Source: Dokdonella sp. (GTDB lineage: Bacteria > Pseudomonadota > Gammaproteobacteria > Xanthomonadales > Rhodanobacteraceae). Taken from it: a stretch of DNA of 64,000 nucleotides. The stretch spans positions 1-64,000 of the forward strand of contig JAHCAR010000013.1 in assembly GCA_019634795.1 (NCBI GenBank), in the 5' to 3' direction. How positions within the stretch are numbered: position 1 is the stretch's first letter; every line of letters starts with the position of its first letter. Below are positions 21,312 through 29,451 of the stretch, piece after piece. The position numbers were made by a program, and so were the translations under genes. The notes beneath the pieces were generated by a model. It made no database searches. It had not been told where the DNA came from and saw only the letters and a program-made list of their open reading frames with translations.

Positions 21312-21953
21312 TCAGACGATTCCGAGCTCAAATGCCTTCAAAACGGCGCGTGTACGGTCCCGGACACCCAATTTCGAGAGGATATTGGAGACGTGATTCT
21401 TGACCGTGCCTTCAGCCACCCCGAGCGAGTTGGCGATCTCCTTGTTGCTGTAACCGCCCGCCATCAGGCGCAGGATCTCGGTTTCGCGCTCGGTCAGCGG
21501 ATCCGGGCGATCGAGGCTGGTGAAATCGTTCTGCATGCGCTCGAGCCCCGACAGCAGGCGCTGGGTCACCATCGGCGCGACCAGCGAGCCGCCGTCCGCG
21601 ACCACCTTGACCGCATCGACGAGTTGGTCCAGCGAGACGTCCTTGAGCAGGTAGCCCCTGGCCCCGGCCTTGAGCCCGGCCAGGACCAGTTGTTCGTCGT
21701 CGAAGGTGGTCAGGATGATCGTCGGCGGCAATTTTCCGCTGGCATTGAGCGCGTTCAGCACGTCCAGCCCCGACATGCCGGGCATGCGCATGTCGAGCAG
21801 CACCACGTCGGGCGCCACCTCGGGAATAAGTTGAACGGCCTGGGCGCCGTCGACCGCCTCGGCGACGACGCGGATCGAGTCGGACAATTCGAGTAATGAA
21901 CGTATGCCCTGGCGCACCAGGGTCTGATCATCGACAAGGCATACGGAAATCAT
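21312..21953 (-). CDS. NarL/FixJ-type response regulator
   Basis: 213 aa. The ATG at 21953 overlaps the kinase stop (ATGA), so it is translationally coupled; the upstream ATG would lengthen the overlap. Receiver domain: acidic pair Asp8/Asp9, phosphoacceptor Asp54 in VVLLDMRMPGMSG, conserved Thr/Lys (TTFDD, YLLKD). The C-terminal LuxR-type helix-turn-helix is LTERETEILRLMAGGYSNKE and TVKNHVSNILSKLGV. Partner of the kinase encoded immediately upstream. The regulon is unknown; no obvious target gene lies in the operon. Confidence 0.94.
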   Translation of the reverse strand: MISVCLVDDQTLVRQGIRSLLELSDSIRVVAEAVDGAQAVQLIPEVAPDVVLLDMRMPGMSGLDVLNALNASGKLPPTIILTTFDDEQLVLAGLKAGARGYLLKDVSLDQLVDAVKVVADGGSLVAPMVTQRLLSGLERMQNDFTSLDRPDPLTERETEILRLMAGGYSNKEIANSLGVAEGTVKNHVSNILSKLGVRDRTRAVLKAFELGIV

Positions 21954-23131
21954 CGGGTTGCCTCCATTGGCAGCCATGCATCGAGAGAAAAGCCCTGATC
22001 CTTGGCCGTAACGATATCGAGCTGGCCGCCAAACTGCGAAAGGCGCTCGCGCATGCCGGTCAGGCCGTTGCCATGGCGCAGCTGGATGGCGCCACGGCCA
22101 TCGTCACGCGCGTGGATGGCCAGTTTGCGGTCCGGCGTGCGCTCGAACGACAGCCACAGGTTGCGCGCATTCGCATGACGGACCGCGTTGGTGATGATTT
22201 CCTGGGCACAACGCAGCAGCAGCTGGGCCCGACGCGGATCGTCGATCGTGAAGCGGGGCGGCAATTCAAGATGGATGCGCAACCCGGGGACGCCTTCGAT
22301 GAGCGTATTCAGCGCATCGGTCAGGTCGATGCTGTCGTCCTCGCGCAACTGGCTGACCACCTCGCGCACGTCCGACAGCAGAAGGCGCGCCACGGACTGG
22401 GCCTGGCGGACATGCTCATGGGCCTGGCCGCTGACGAGATGGCTGGCCACCTCGAGGTTGAGGCTCAATGCGGTCAAATGGTGCCCGACCAGGTCGTGCA
22501 GCTCGCGCGAGATGCGCATGCGTTCGCCGAGGCGGCTCGACTCGGCCAGCAGGGCCCGGGTCGCCCGCAGTTCCGCATTGAGTCTGCGCTGGTCTTCGCG
22601 CGCCTCGGCCTGCTGCTTTGCGATCAGCGAGGTGACGAAGGTGGTCGTCGAAATGCCCAGGTACATGGTCGCCTGCCATGCGGCCAGGCTCAGCGAATAG
22701 GTCGGCCAGCTGGCAAACAGGGGCAGCAGCGAGAAGTTCTGCAGGACCATCCAGGTGACCCCGACCTGCAGATTCAATATCCAGGGCAAGGCGACCGAGA
22801 CGACCACCAGCAGCAGCGCGCAAAGACCGCTCTGGCTGAGCCAGCCCACGGCGATCGCGAGCAGGTTGAGCAGGACCAGCAGGGCGATCTGGACGAGCCG
22901 ACGCAAACCGGACGGATTGCGCGCACCCATGTCATGGGTCAGGAACCAGAACACCAGGCCAAAGGCCAGATAGCATCCGAGCCAGAGATCGTAGAAATAG
23001 GCCGGGCGGGCCCGCTCGAGCATCTCGGCCACGACCGTTTCGTACTGCAGCAGCGGAATGCCCACGCAGGCGTAGGTGAACAGACTGGCGTAGCGCAGCA
23101 GGCGTATGTGATTGAAATGCGGCATCGACAT
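21950..23131 (-). CDS. DesK/NarX-type sensor histidine kinase
   Basis: 393 aa. About five hydrophobic membrane segments in residues 10-165 form the sensor part, with no periplasmic domain of note. A coiled-coil linker (AEAREDQRRLNAELRATRAL) precedes the HisKA_3 dimerisation domain with His212 in RISRELHDLVGHHLTA. The HATPase domain has the N box AQEIITNAVRHANA and the G box DDGRG, and ends HGNGLTGMRERLSQFGG. The many-TM sensor resembles membrane-state sensors such as DesK, but the signal is not known. The start MSMP is chosen because a promoter (TTGCGG-16-TATGAT) ends 6 nt before it. Confidence 0.92.
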   Translation of the reverse strand: MSMPHFNHIRLLRYASLFTYACVGIPLLQYETVVAEMLERARPAYFYDLWLGCYLAFGLVFWFLTHDMGARNPSGLRRLVQIALLVLLNLLAIAVGWLSQSGLCALLLVVVSVALPWILNLQVGVTWMVLQNFSLLPLFASWPTYSLSLAAWQATMYLGISTTTFVTSLIAKQQAEAREDQRRLNAELRATRALLAESSRLGERMRISRELHDLVGHHLTALSLNLEVASHLVSGQAHEHVRQAQSVARLLLSDVREVVSQLREDDSIDLTDALNTLIEGVPGLRIHLELPPRFTIDDPRRAQLLLRCAQEIITNAVRHANARNLWLSFERTPDRKLAIHARDDGRGAIQLRHGNGLTGMRERLSQFGGQLDIVTAKDQGFSLDAWLPMEATR

Positions 23132-23137
23132 GCCGAC

Positions 23138-23165
23138 ATCATAGGCGGACCGGGAAGTCCCGCAA
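23138..23165 (-). promoter_or_regulatory. Sigma-70-type promoter of the two-component operon, leaderless
   Basis: -35 TTGCGG (23160-23165), 16-bp spacer, -10 TATGAT (23138-23143) on the minus strand. The -10 is followed by GTCGGC and then the kinase ATG at 23131, so transcription should start at the start codon. No ribosome site is present. This is the best-matching promoter in the window. Confidence 0.6.
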
Positions 23166-23272
23166 CCTGCCCGAAGTCATTGCGTGTGCCCGATTGACGG
23201 CGCTTCGGGCAGACAGGGCCGTCCGGGCGCCGGAATTGCATCCCGGTCGAGATGGCCCGTGGGGGTCGCGCA

Positions 23273-23281
23273 TGCGATAAT
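23273..23281 (+). promoter_or_regulatory. Extended -10 promoter candidate for the GNAT-min operon
   Basis: TGCGATAAT combines an extended TG with GATAAT. The -35 is not recognisable. The expected start site is near 23288, about 50 nt before the GNAT ATG. Confidence 0.45.
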
Positions 23282-23339
23282 CGGGGCTCCGTGCCGAATG
23301 ATTCGGCAGTCGCAATACCCTGTTGGAGCGCCTGAACGC

Positions 23340-23954
23340 ATGACCCTCGTTATTCGCGACGTGCGTGAGCACGAGCTCGATTCCGTGCTCGCCCTCAACA
23401 ACGCCGTCGGACCGCGCATCCTGGCTCTCGACGCAACAAGGCTTCAGTGGTTCTATGCCAACGCCTCCTACTTCAGGATCGCCGAGGTGGATGGCGTCAT
23501 GGCCGGTTTCCTGATCGCGCTGCGCGAATCCGCGAACTACTCGAGCCCCAATTTCCGCTGGTTCCGCGAGCGCTATCCGGAGTTCATCTACATCGACCGG
23601 ATCGTCATTGCCGAGCCCTATCGTGGCCTCGGCCTGGGCCGGATCTTCTACTGCGATGTGACCAGCTACGCGGAGTTGCGCGTGCCGCTGCTCGCCTGCG
23701 AGGTGTTCCTCGAACCGCGCGACGACGCCGCCGTGCTGTTTCACGGCACCTATGGCTTCAACGAAGTCGGTCAGCAGCTCATGGACGGCGTGGGCCGGCC
23801 GGTCAGCCTGCTCGCCAAGACCCTGTGCAGCTATGAATTCGTTCGTGACACCTATCTGCAGGCGGGCAGCGGCGAGCTTCCCGACCAACCGTGGCTGGCC
23901 GAACGCCTGGGCGCCGATCCGGCGCGAAGCCTCGCCCGCGCGAGCCGAGGCTGA
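23340..23954 (+). CDS. GNAT-family acetyltransferase
   Basis: 204 aa; substrate unknown. The ATG at 23340 starts MTLVIRDVREHELDSVLALN; GGAG lies 12 nt upstream. GNAT features: a first strand/helix with LALNNAV, motif A-like RIVIAEPYRGLGLGRIFYCD containing the acetyl-CoA pyrophosphate-binding RGLGLG, and a C-terminal strand CEVFLEPRDDAAVLFHGTYGF. It is 9 nt upstream of minC and heads the operon. The link to cell division may be only positional. Confidence 0.88.
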   Translation: MTLVIRDVREHELDSVLALNNAVGPRILALDATRLQWFYANASYFRIAEVDGVMAGFLIALRESANYSSPNFRWFRERYPEFIYIDRIVIAEPYRGLGLGRIFYCDVTSYAELRVPLLACEVFLEPRDDAAVLFHGTYGFNEVGQQLMDGVGRPVSLLAKTLCSYEFVRDTYLQAGSGELPDQPWLAERLGADPARSLARASRG

Positions 23955-23963
23955 CCGGGGCCC

Positions 23964-24740
23964 ATGATCGACGCCGCGAAGAACTTCGAGCCGGCAGCCG
24001 AACTCAAATTCGGCCAGGTCGGCATCGCCAACCTGCGCCTGAAACGGCTCGATGCCGAGTCGATGTCGACGGAACTTGCGGCCAGGCTCAAGAGCGCGCC
24101 GCAGTTGTTCCTGCGCACGCCCGTGGTCCTCGACCTGAGCCACCTGCCCGCACTTCCGGCCGCGGAAGTCGTGCGCGATTTGTTCGAACGCATACGCGGT
24201 GCCGGCATGCTGCCGGTTGGCCTCTCCTACGGCACCAGTGAAAACGAAGCCCTGGCGCGCACCCTCGATCTGCCCCTGTTCGCCAAGTTCCGGGCAGCAT
24301 TCGAGCGCGGCGGCGAGCCTGCGGTTGTGGCACCTGCGGCATTGGCCGGCGCCATCGAACCGCCGCCGAGCGCGCCAACGCCGACGCCTGCGCCGGTCAG
24401 TCGCGAGCCCGCGCGCACCCTGCACCAGGATGCCCCGGTCCGCTCCGGCCAGCAGGTCTATGCGCGTGGCGGCGACCTCGTCGTCACCAAACTGGTCGCC
24501 AATGGCGCCGAAGTGATCGCCGACGGCTCGATTCATGTCTACGGTGCCTTGCGTGGACGCGCGCTGGCCGGTGCGCAGGGCGATACCAGCGCCCGAATCT
24601 ATTGCCAGGAGTTCCATGCCGAGCTGGTTTCCATCGCCGGCCAATACCGTGTTTTCGAAGATCTTCCACCCGACCTGCGCGGCAAGCCCGTGCAGGCGTG
24701 GCTGGAGGGGGAAAAACTGCTGCTGGCCAGGCTCGGCTGA
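23964..24740 (+). CDS. minC: Septum site-determining protein MinC
   Basis: Inhibitor of FtsZ assembly that, with MinD, blocks division at cell poles. 258 aa. N-terminal domain: LKFGQVGIANLRLKRLD, then FLRTPVVLDLSHLP. A Pro-rich linker (EPPPSAPTPTPAP) leads to the C-terminal beta-helix with GQQVYARGGDLVVTK and GSIHVYGALRGRALAGAQGD, where the RGRALAG motif contacts MinD. First of the standard minCDE trio. The linker is long but within the range seen in the family. Confidence 0.95.
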   Translation: MIDAAKNFEPAAELKFGQVGIANLRLKRLDAESMSTELAARLKSAPQLFLRTPVVLDLSHLPALPAAEVVRDLFERIRGAGMLPVGLSYGTSENEALARTLDLPLFAKFRAAFERGGEPAVVAPAALAGAIEPPPSAPTPTPAPVSREPARTLHQDAPVRSGQQVYARGGDLVVTKLVANGAEVIADGSIHVYGALRGRALAGAQGDTSARIYCQEFHAELVSIAGQYRVFEDLPPDLRGKPVQAWLEGEKLLLARLG

Positions 24741-24781
24741 CGGCGGAACCATCACAAGAGCCAACCATTGGAGAATCGACC

Positions 24782-25594
24782 TTGACAGATATCATCGTCG
24801 TCACGTCCGGCAAGGGCGGTGTGGGAAAGACCACCACCAGCGCATCGCTGGCAGTCGGTCTGGCCAGGCGCGACAAGAAGGTCGCCGTCATCGATTTCGA
24901 TGTGGGCCTGCGCAACCTCGACCTGATCATGGGCTGCGAACGCCGCGTCGTTTACGACTTCGTCAACGTCATCAACGGCGAATGCACGCTCAAGCAGGCC
25001 CTGATCAAGGACAAGCGCTACGACAACCTGTTCGTGCTCGCGGCCTCACAGACGCGCGACAAGGATGCGCTGACCAGGGAGGGCGTCGAATCCGTGCTCA
25101 ACGGCCTGCGCGAGGAAGGCTTCGACTACGTGATCTGCGACTCGCCGGCCGGCATCGAAAAAGGCGCGGCACTGGCGATGTACTTCGCCGATCGCGCCGT
25201 GGTCGTGGTCAATCCGGAAGTCTCCAGCGTGCGTGATTCCGATCGCATCCTCGGCCTGCTGGCGAGCAAGACGCGTCGCGCCGAACTCGGCAACGGGCCG
25301 GTCGAGCAGCATCTGCTGCTGACCCGCTACAACCCGAACCGGGTCGAATCGGGCGACATGATGAGCATCGCCGACGTCCAGGAAATCCTCGGCATCGAGG
25401 TGGTCGGCGTCATACCCGAATCCGAAGGGGTTCTGGCGGCTTCGAATGCGGGCATCCCGGTCATCCTCGACGAGGAATCGAATGCCGGACATGCCTACGA
25501 CGACGCGGTCGCACGGCTGCTCGGCGAGTCGCGCCCGCTGCGTTTCATCGATGCACAGAAGAAAGGTCTGTTCTCGCGAATCTTCAGGAGTTGA
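24782..25594 (+). CDS. minD: Septum site-determining ATPase MinD
   Basis: Membrane-binding ParA-type ATPase that recruits MinC and oscillates under MinE control. The TTG at 24782 with GGAG 8 nt upstream gives the standard N terminus [17 protein letters not shown], with signature Lys11 and P-loop Lys16, and 270 aa. A longer frame from 24602 lies within minC and is rejected. [18 protein letters not shown] is the switch I/Walker A' region. The C terminus LFSRIFRS is the amphipathic membrane-targeting helix. Confidence 0.97.
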   Translation: MTDIIVVTSGKGGVGKTTTSASLAVGLARRDKKVAVIDFDVGLRNLDLIMGCERRVVYDFVNVINGECTLKQALIKDKRYDNLFVLAASQTRDKDALTREGVESVLNGLREEGFDYVICDSPAGIEKGAALAMYFADRAVVVVNPEVSSVRDSDRILGLLASKTRRAELGNGPVEQHLLLTRYNPNRVESGDMMSIADVQEILGIEVVGVIPESEGVLAASNAGIPVILDEESNAGHAYDDAVARLLGESRPLRFIDAQKKGLFSRIFRS

Positions 25595-25596
25595 GC

Positions 25597-25872
25597 ATGG
25601 GAATCTTCGACTTTCTGCGTGCGCGACCGAAGAACACGGCCAACGTCGCCAAGGAACGCCTGCGCATCATCGTCGCCCAGGAACGCGCCCAGCGCGGCAG
25701 CCCGGACTACCTGCCGACTCTGCGCCGCGAGATCCTCGAGGTCATCAAGAAGTACGTCAACGTCGATCCGGACGCGGTGCAGATCAACGTCGAACGCGAT
25801 GGCGAGCACGAGGTCCTCGAACTATCGGTCGCCCTCCCCGAGAAGGGCGCAGCGGTCGTCGGCGAAAACTGA
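25597..25872 (+). CDS. minE: Cell division topological specificity factor MinE
   Basis: Stimulates MinD ATPase and drives pole-to-pole oscillation. The ATG at 25597 lies 6 nt after AGGAG and 2 nt after minD. 91 aa: [20 protein letters not shown] is the membrane-binding N terminus, followed by the anti-MinCD helix [13 protein letters not shown] and the dimerisation domain [18 protein letters not shown] frame starting at the TTG at 25591 would overlap the minD stop and is unlikely. Confidence 0.96.
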   Translation: MGIFDFLRARPKNTANVAKERLRIIVAQERAQRGSPDYLPTLRREILEVIKKYVNVDPDAVQINVERDGEHEVLELSVALPEKGAAVVGEN

Positions 25873-25878
25873 TTTCGT

Positions 25879-26325
25879 TTGCTCCTGCTCGCAGACATCG
25901 ACATCCTGGCCGTGCGGGAGCTGCTGCACCGCTACGACCTGAACCTTGAGATCGTCGGCGACGGCCTGCCGATTCCCGGCAGCTACTGGGGCCAACCCGA
26001 AGCAGGACTGATCGGCACTACCGTATTCGCGCGTACCGACACGCCGGTGCATTCGCTGCTGCACGAGGCCTGCCACCTGATCGTGATGCCGGCCGAACGG
26101 CGCACCACGGTCCACACCAATGCCACCGATTCGATCGCCGAGGAAGACGCCGCCTGCTACCTGCAGATCGTCCTCGCCGATGCCCTGCCCGATGTCGGCA
26201 GTGCGAGACTGATGAGCGACATGGATGCCTGGGGCTATACGTTTCGGCTCGGCTCGGCACGGGCCTGGTTCGAAAATGATGCTTCGGATGCCCAAGCCTG
26301 GCTCGCTCGCCGAGGCCTTGCATGA
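25879..26325 (+). CDS. Conserved hypothetical protein with an HExxH motif
   Basis: Up to 148 aa; the first possible start is a TTG at 25879, six bases after minE, with no clear ribosome site. The first residues (LADIDILAVRELLHRYDLNL) are helical. A central HSLLHEACHLIV contains HExxH, the zinc-binding motif of many metallopeptidases, and is followed by acidic SIAEEDAACYLQIVL, which could supply a third ligand. No signal peptide or membrane segment. Possibly a minimal cytoplasmic zinc peptidase-like protein; activity is not shown. Its position suggests co-transcription with minCDE. Confidence 0.75.
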   Translation: MLLLADIDILAVRELLHRYDLNLEIVGDGLPIPGSYWGQPEAGLIGTTVFARTDTPVHSLLHEACHLIVMPAERRTTVHTNATDSIAEEDAACYLQIVLADALPDVGSARLMSDMDAWGYTFRLGSARAWFENDASDAQAWLARRGLA

Positions 26326-26483
26326 AGCCGCAGCCGGCGAAGTTCCATCGGCGCCACATCGCAATCCCGCTGGCCTGGGTCAGCGCCCGAATCCTGCCGG
26401 ACTCGGCGTTCCCTCCCTGAGGAACCGGGCACAAGGTCCCGACGCGCAGCGCGCGCCAGGACCGATTGGCGGAAGAGTAAGGG

Positions 26484-29201
26484 TCAGGGCGTCTCGAAGC
26501 CGTCCTGGAAGATGATGTCGATCGGACCGCTCGGCAGCGGCCAGGCCCAGACGCCGCGGCTGCGCGTGAATACGGCCAGCGTGGTGAAGCCGCGGTCGAT
26601 GGCCATGTCCCAGATCATGACGCGCGGCAGACCGTTCTCGAACCGGTACCAGACCGGATTCGGCACGGACACGTCGTCGGTGTAATACAGGCCCCAATCC
26701 GTGCCGGCGAAGACCTGATTCGGAATGTTCGGATTCACCGCCACCGAGTTGGCCGGAATGTTCGGCAGGTTGCCGCTGACATCGCGCCAGGTGAAGGTCG
26801 CGCAGTTGTTCTGGCAGGTCACCTGGTAGATGTGCCCCGGCGTGCCCGGCGTGTTCTGGTCGAAGCCGCCCAGTGCCGCATACCCGATCGCACTGGCCGC
26901 GGGGTTCAGCGCATCGCCGACATCGACCGCGACATCCATGACCGGACGATTCGGCAGGACCGTATTGCCATCGGTCAGGTTGACCCAGGTGGCCGAATCT
27001 GCGACCCCCTGGTTCATTCCGTAGCCCAACTGCACATTGCCGTCGTTGGTGCCGACGATGACCACCGTCGGCGACTTGGTCGCATGGGCCAGCTGGTTGA
27101 TGAACGATCGGTTGCCCAGCGTATTCTTGGTCAGGTTCGGGCTGTTCGGATACCAGCTCGAGCGCGGAATGCCGCCCTCCAGGGTTTCCCAGACGCGGTT
27201 GGTGCCGCCGAGCATGTAGGTGCAGCCGACCGCCGTGGTGCAGCCACTGCCGGCCACATCGAGCTCGCCGTAACGGTAGATCTCGACAGGCATGACGAAG
27301 CTCAGCGTGTCGCCGCCCCAGCCGGATGCCGAAGGCGTGGCATTGGTGGTGCCGCCATTCGGGCCGGTCTGGGTGACCACCAGCGCACCGTTCTGGCTCG
27401 AGTAGTACCAGCGCAATTCGTTGATCGGCTCGATACGCGTGTAGATGCCGTCGCCGCCGTTTCGCACGGTCCACTGGGCCGGGGCCGGATCGGTACCAGT
27501 CCAGCGCACCCATTCGCTGCCATTGTCCTGCGCGCCGGCGCTCGCACCCGGGTTTGCCGCGGTAGCGAAGTTGGCCGTGATATCACCTGAATACAGCTCG
27601 ATCGAGCCGATCGTCTGGTTCAGCGAAATGAAGGTGGGCCGATTGGCCGATGACGAGCCGCCGGTACCGAACTGCGCGTTGGCCGTGTAGAACACGCCAC
27701 CATCACTGCCGCTCAGCACCTTGTTGTTGTCGTAACCGCCCGATCCATTCGGGAGGAACGCGCGGGCGTGGTGGTCGACGTGGACATTGCCGTTGCCGTA
27801 GCCGCAGGTGATGTCCTGGAAGGTCGTGCCGCCATTGGTCGAGCGCCACATGTCGACGCCGCTGAGCAACACGATTTCCGGATTGCCGGGATCGACCAGC
27901 AGGCCCGAGTCGTACCACATCTGGCTGCCGCCATTGGCCGCGTTGGAACACCCGCCCGACTGCACACCCGATCCGGTCGCGCGCTGGACCCAGGTGTTGC
28001 CGCCATCATCGGTTCGCCAGACCCCGAGCACACCGCTGGATACCGCGTCGGATCCAAGCGCGTAAATGGTATCGGGATTGCTCGGTGCGTCGGCGATCTC
28101 GAGGCGACCGAGCAGCTTGCCGGTCGGGTCGCCATTGCCGGTACCTGCCGGCCATCCGTTGTCGAGCAGCGTCCAGTCACCGGTAGCGGGGCAACCCGTG
28201 GCTGGCCATGTCGCACGATAAACGCCGTTCGCGCCGTAATTGGCGAGATCCGGCTGAACGGTGGTCGGCAGGCCGCGTGTGCCGACCGCGGCGAATACGC
28301 GCACGGCGCCCGCGCCGGCGTCCTGCACGATCAGGCCAGTAATATCCTGTCGCTGGGAAGAGAACGAATTCGTGTAGCAAGGCCCGGTCCAGTCGACGCC
28401 GGCGTTGTTGGACACGAACAGTCCGGTCTTGGTGCCGACGATGATCGTGTCCGGATCCAGCGGGCTGGTCCGTACCTTGCCGACGGCCTGGTACTGCGGA
28501 AATCCGAGACCGACCGAAGGTGCGTAAAGCGGATTGAACACGTCTTCGCCAAGGATCGTCCAGGTTTCGCCCTTGTCGGTGCTCTTGAGGACGCCCGAGG
28601 AGCCGAATGTGAACGAACCGTAGCGAAGGTCGCCGGTTCCCGCATAGATCACGTTGGGATTGCTCGGCTCGATATACAACTCGCCGATGGCAATGCTGGC
28701 GATGTCACGATCATCGGTGACGTTGCGCCAGGTCGTGCTGGCGTCGCAGCAGTTCGTCGTCTTCCAGACGCCACCGCCGTCCGATGCGGCGAATACGGTG
28801 TGCTTGCCGTTGATGTCCGGACCGGTCGGGTCGGCAACGATCACGTTGGTACGCCCGGCGACCACGACGCCACCATTGAGCAAGGGCGAAGGCCCGAGGA
28901 AGGTCCAGGCATTCGGCGCCAGGGTCAGCGGTGACTCTGCTGAACGCAGATACGACTTCTCGCCGGCAGGCACGCCATTCGAAATCGCCCGGTCTGCCGG
29001 CTTTGCGTCCCCATACCAGGCAGGGCTGAAGTTCATGGTCGGGTAGGAAACACGGTGGGCCCAGTAGTCGCCCGTGACCGGTTTCGACCAGGGTCCGCCG
29101 GCGTCTTCGTCGAATGACTCGACCGTTGATTGCGAGAGATAGACTGTGCCACAGGCAGCGACGGCGACCAGCCCGATTGCCGCAAGAATTCGAATTCGCA
29201 T
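26484..29201 (-). CDS. Large exported BNR/sortilin-type beta-propeller protein with DGFE-type C-terminal tail
   Basis: 905 aa from the ATG at 29201 (GGGGA 6 nt upstream). The signal sequence MRIRILAAIGLVAVAACG could be a lipoprotein signal (V-A-A-C). Many repeats of the BNR/VPS10 kind follow: SSGVLKSTDKGETWTILGED, GLFVSNNAGVDW, GVWRTDDGGNTWVQRA, MWRSTNGGTTFQD, GLYYTDDVS. Each has the Asp-box-like S/T-x-D/N-x-G-x-T-W pattern, which indicates one or two beta-propellers. Related proteins bind or hydrolyse glycans or act as sorting receptors; here the function is unknown. The protein ends IDIIFQDGFETP, a tail shared with other exported proteins of the window. Last 2.7 kb of a minus-strand stretch of giant exported proteins. 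Confidence 0.88.
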   Translation of the reverse strand: MRIRILAAIGLVAVAACGTVYLSQSTVESFDEDAGGPWSKPVTGDYWAHRVSYPTMNFSPAWYGDAKPADRAISNGVPAGEKSYLRSAESPLTLAPNAWTFLGPSPLLNGGVVVAGRTNVIVADPTGPDINGKHTVFAASDGGGVWKTTNCCDASTTWRNVTDDRDIASIAIGELYIEPSNPNVIYAGTGDLRYGSFTFGSSGVLKSTDKGETWTILGEDVFNPLYAPSVGLGFPQYQAVGKVRTSPLDPDTIIVGTKTGLFVSNNAGVDWTGPCYTNSFSSQRQDITGLIVQDAGAGAVRVFAAVGTRGLPTTVQPDLANYGANGVYRATWPATGCPATGDWTLLDNGWPAGTGNGDPTGKLLGRLEIADAPSNPDTIYALGSDAVSSGVLGVWRTDDGGNTWVQRATGSGVQSGGCSNAANGGSQMWYDSGLLVDPGNPEIVLLSGVDMWRSTNGGTTFQDITCGYGNGNVHVDHHARAFLPNGSGGYDNNKVLSGSDGGVFYTANAQFGTGGSSSANRPTFISLNQTIGSIELYSGDITANFATAANPGASAGAQDNGSEWVRWTGTDPAPAQWTVRNGGDGIYTRIEPINELRWYYSSQNGALVVTQTGPNGGTTNATPSASGWGGDTLSFVMPVEIYRYGELDVAGSGCTTAVGCTYMLGGTNRVWETLEGGIPRSSWYPNSPNLTKNTLGNRSFINQLAHATKSPTVVIVGTNDGNVQLGYGMNQGVADSATWVNLTDGNTVLPNRPVMDVAVDVGDALNPAASAIGYAALGGFDQNTPGTPGHIYQVTCQNNCATFTWRDVSGNLPNIPANSVAVNPNIPNQVFAGTDWGLYYTDDVSVPNPVWYRFENGLPRVMIWDMAIDRGFTTLAVFTRSRGVWAWPLPSGPIDIIFQDGFETP

Positions 29202-29451
29202 GATGGTCCCCAAGGCGTCCGCCGACAGGCGGAGTCGGCCGATCATATGGGCCTTGGCGGCTTTCGTCCATGTGCCGGAGGATCCGAGTGCACCCCGGAC
29301 GGCACCCTGCCCCGGGAGCCGCTACAAACTTCGGATCCGTCGGCGAATCTGGCCCGAAGACGGATCACTGCTGGCTACCCCGAGCCGGATGGAAGCCCTT
29401 GAAAGCAATGGATCGGGGCCGGCAAGCGTTGGCCTGCCGGCCCCATGATCA
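29202..29451. other. Intergenic region between two large exported-protein genes
   Basis: 250 bases, both neighbours on the minus strand. It contains a strong hairpin past the upstream gene and should contain the promoter of the BNR-protein gene, which I cannot pinpoint. Confidence 0.45.
29415..29444 (-). terminator. Hairpin after the DUF11-repeat protein gene
   Basis: GGGGCCGGCA and TGCCGGCCCC form a 10-bp perfect stem with a 10-nt loop, 7 nt past the stop codon. No T-tract follows on the minus strand, so termination is likely but not certain. Confidence 0.55.

Noticed and set aside
23139-24764. 541-codon minus-strand frame opposite GNAT and minC
   Set aside because: Antisense to two well-supported genes, with the composition of a GC-rich shadow frame and no recognisable domain.
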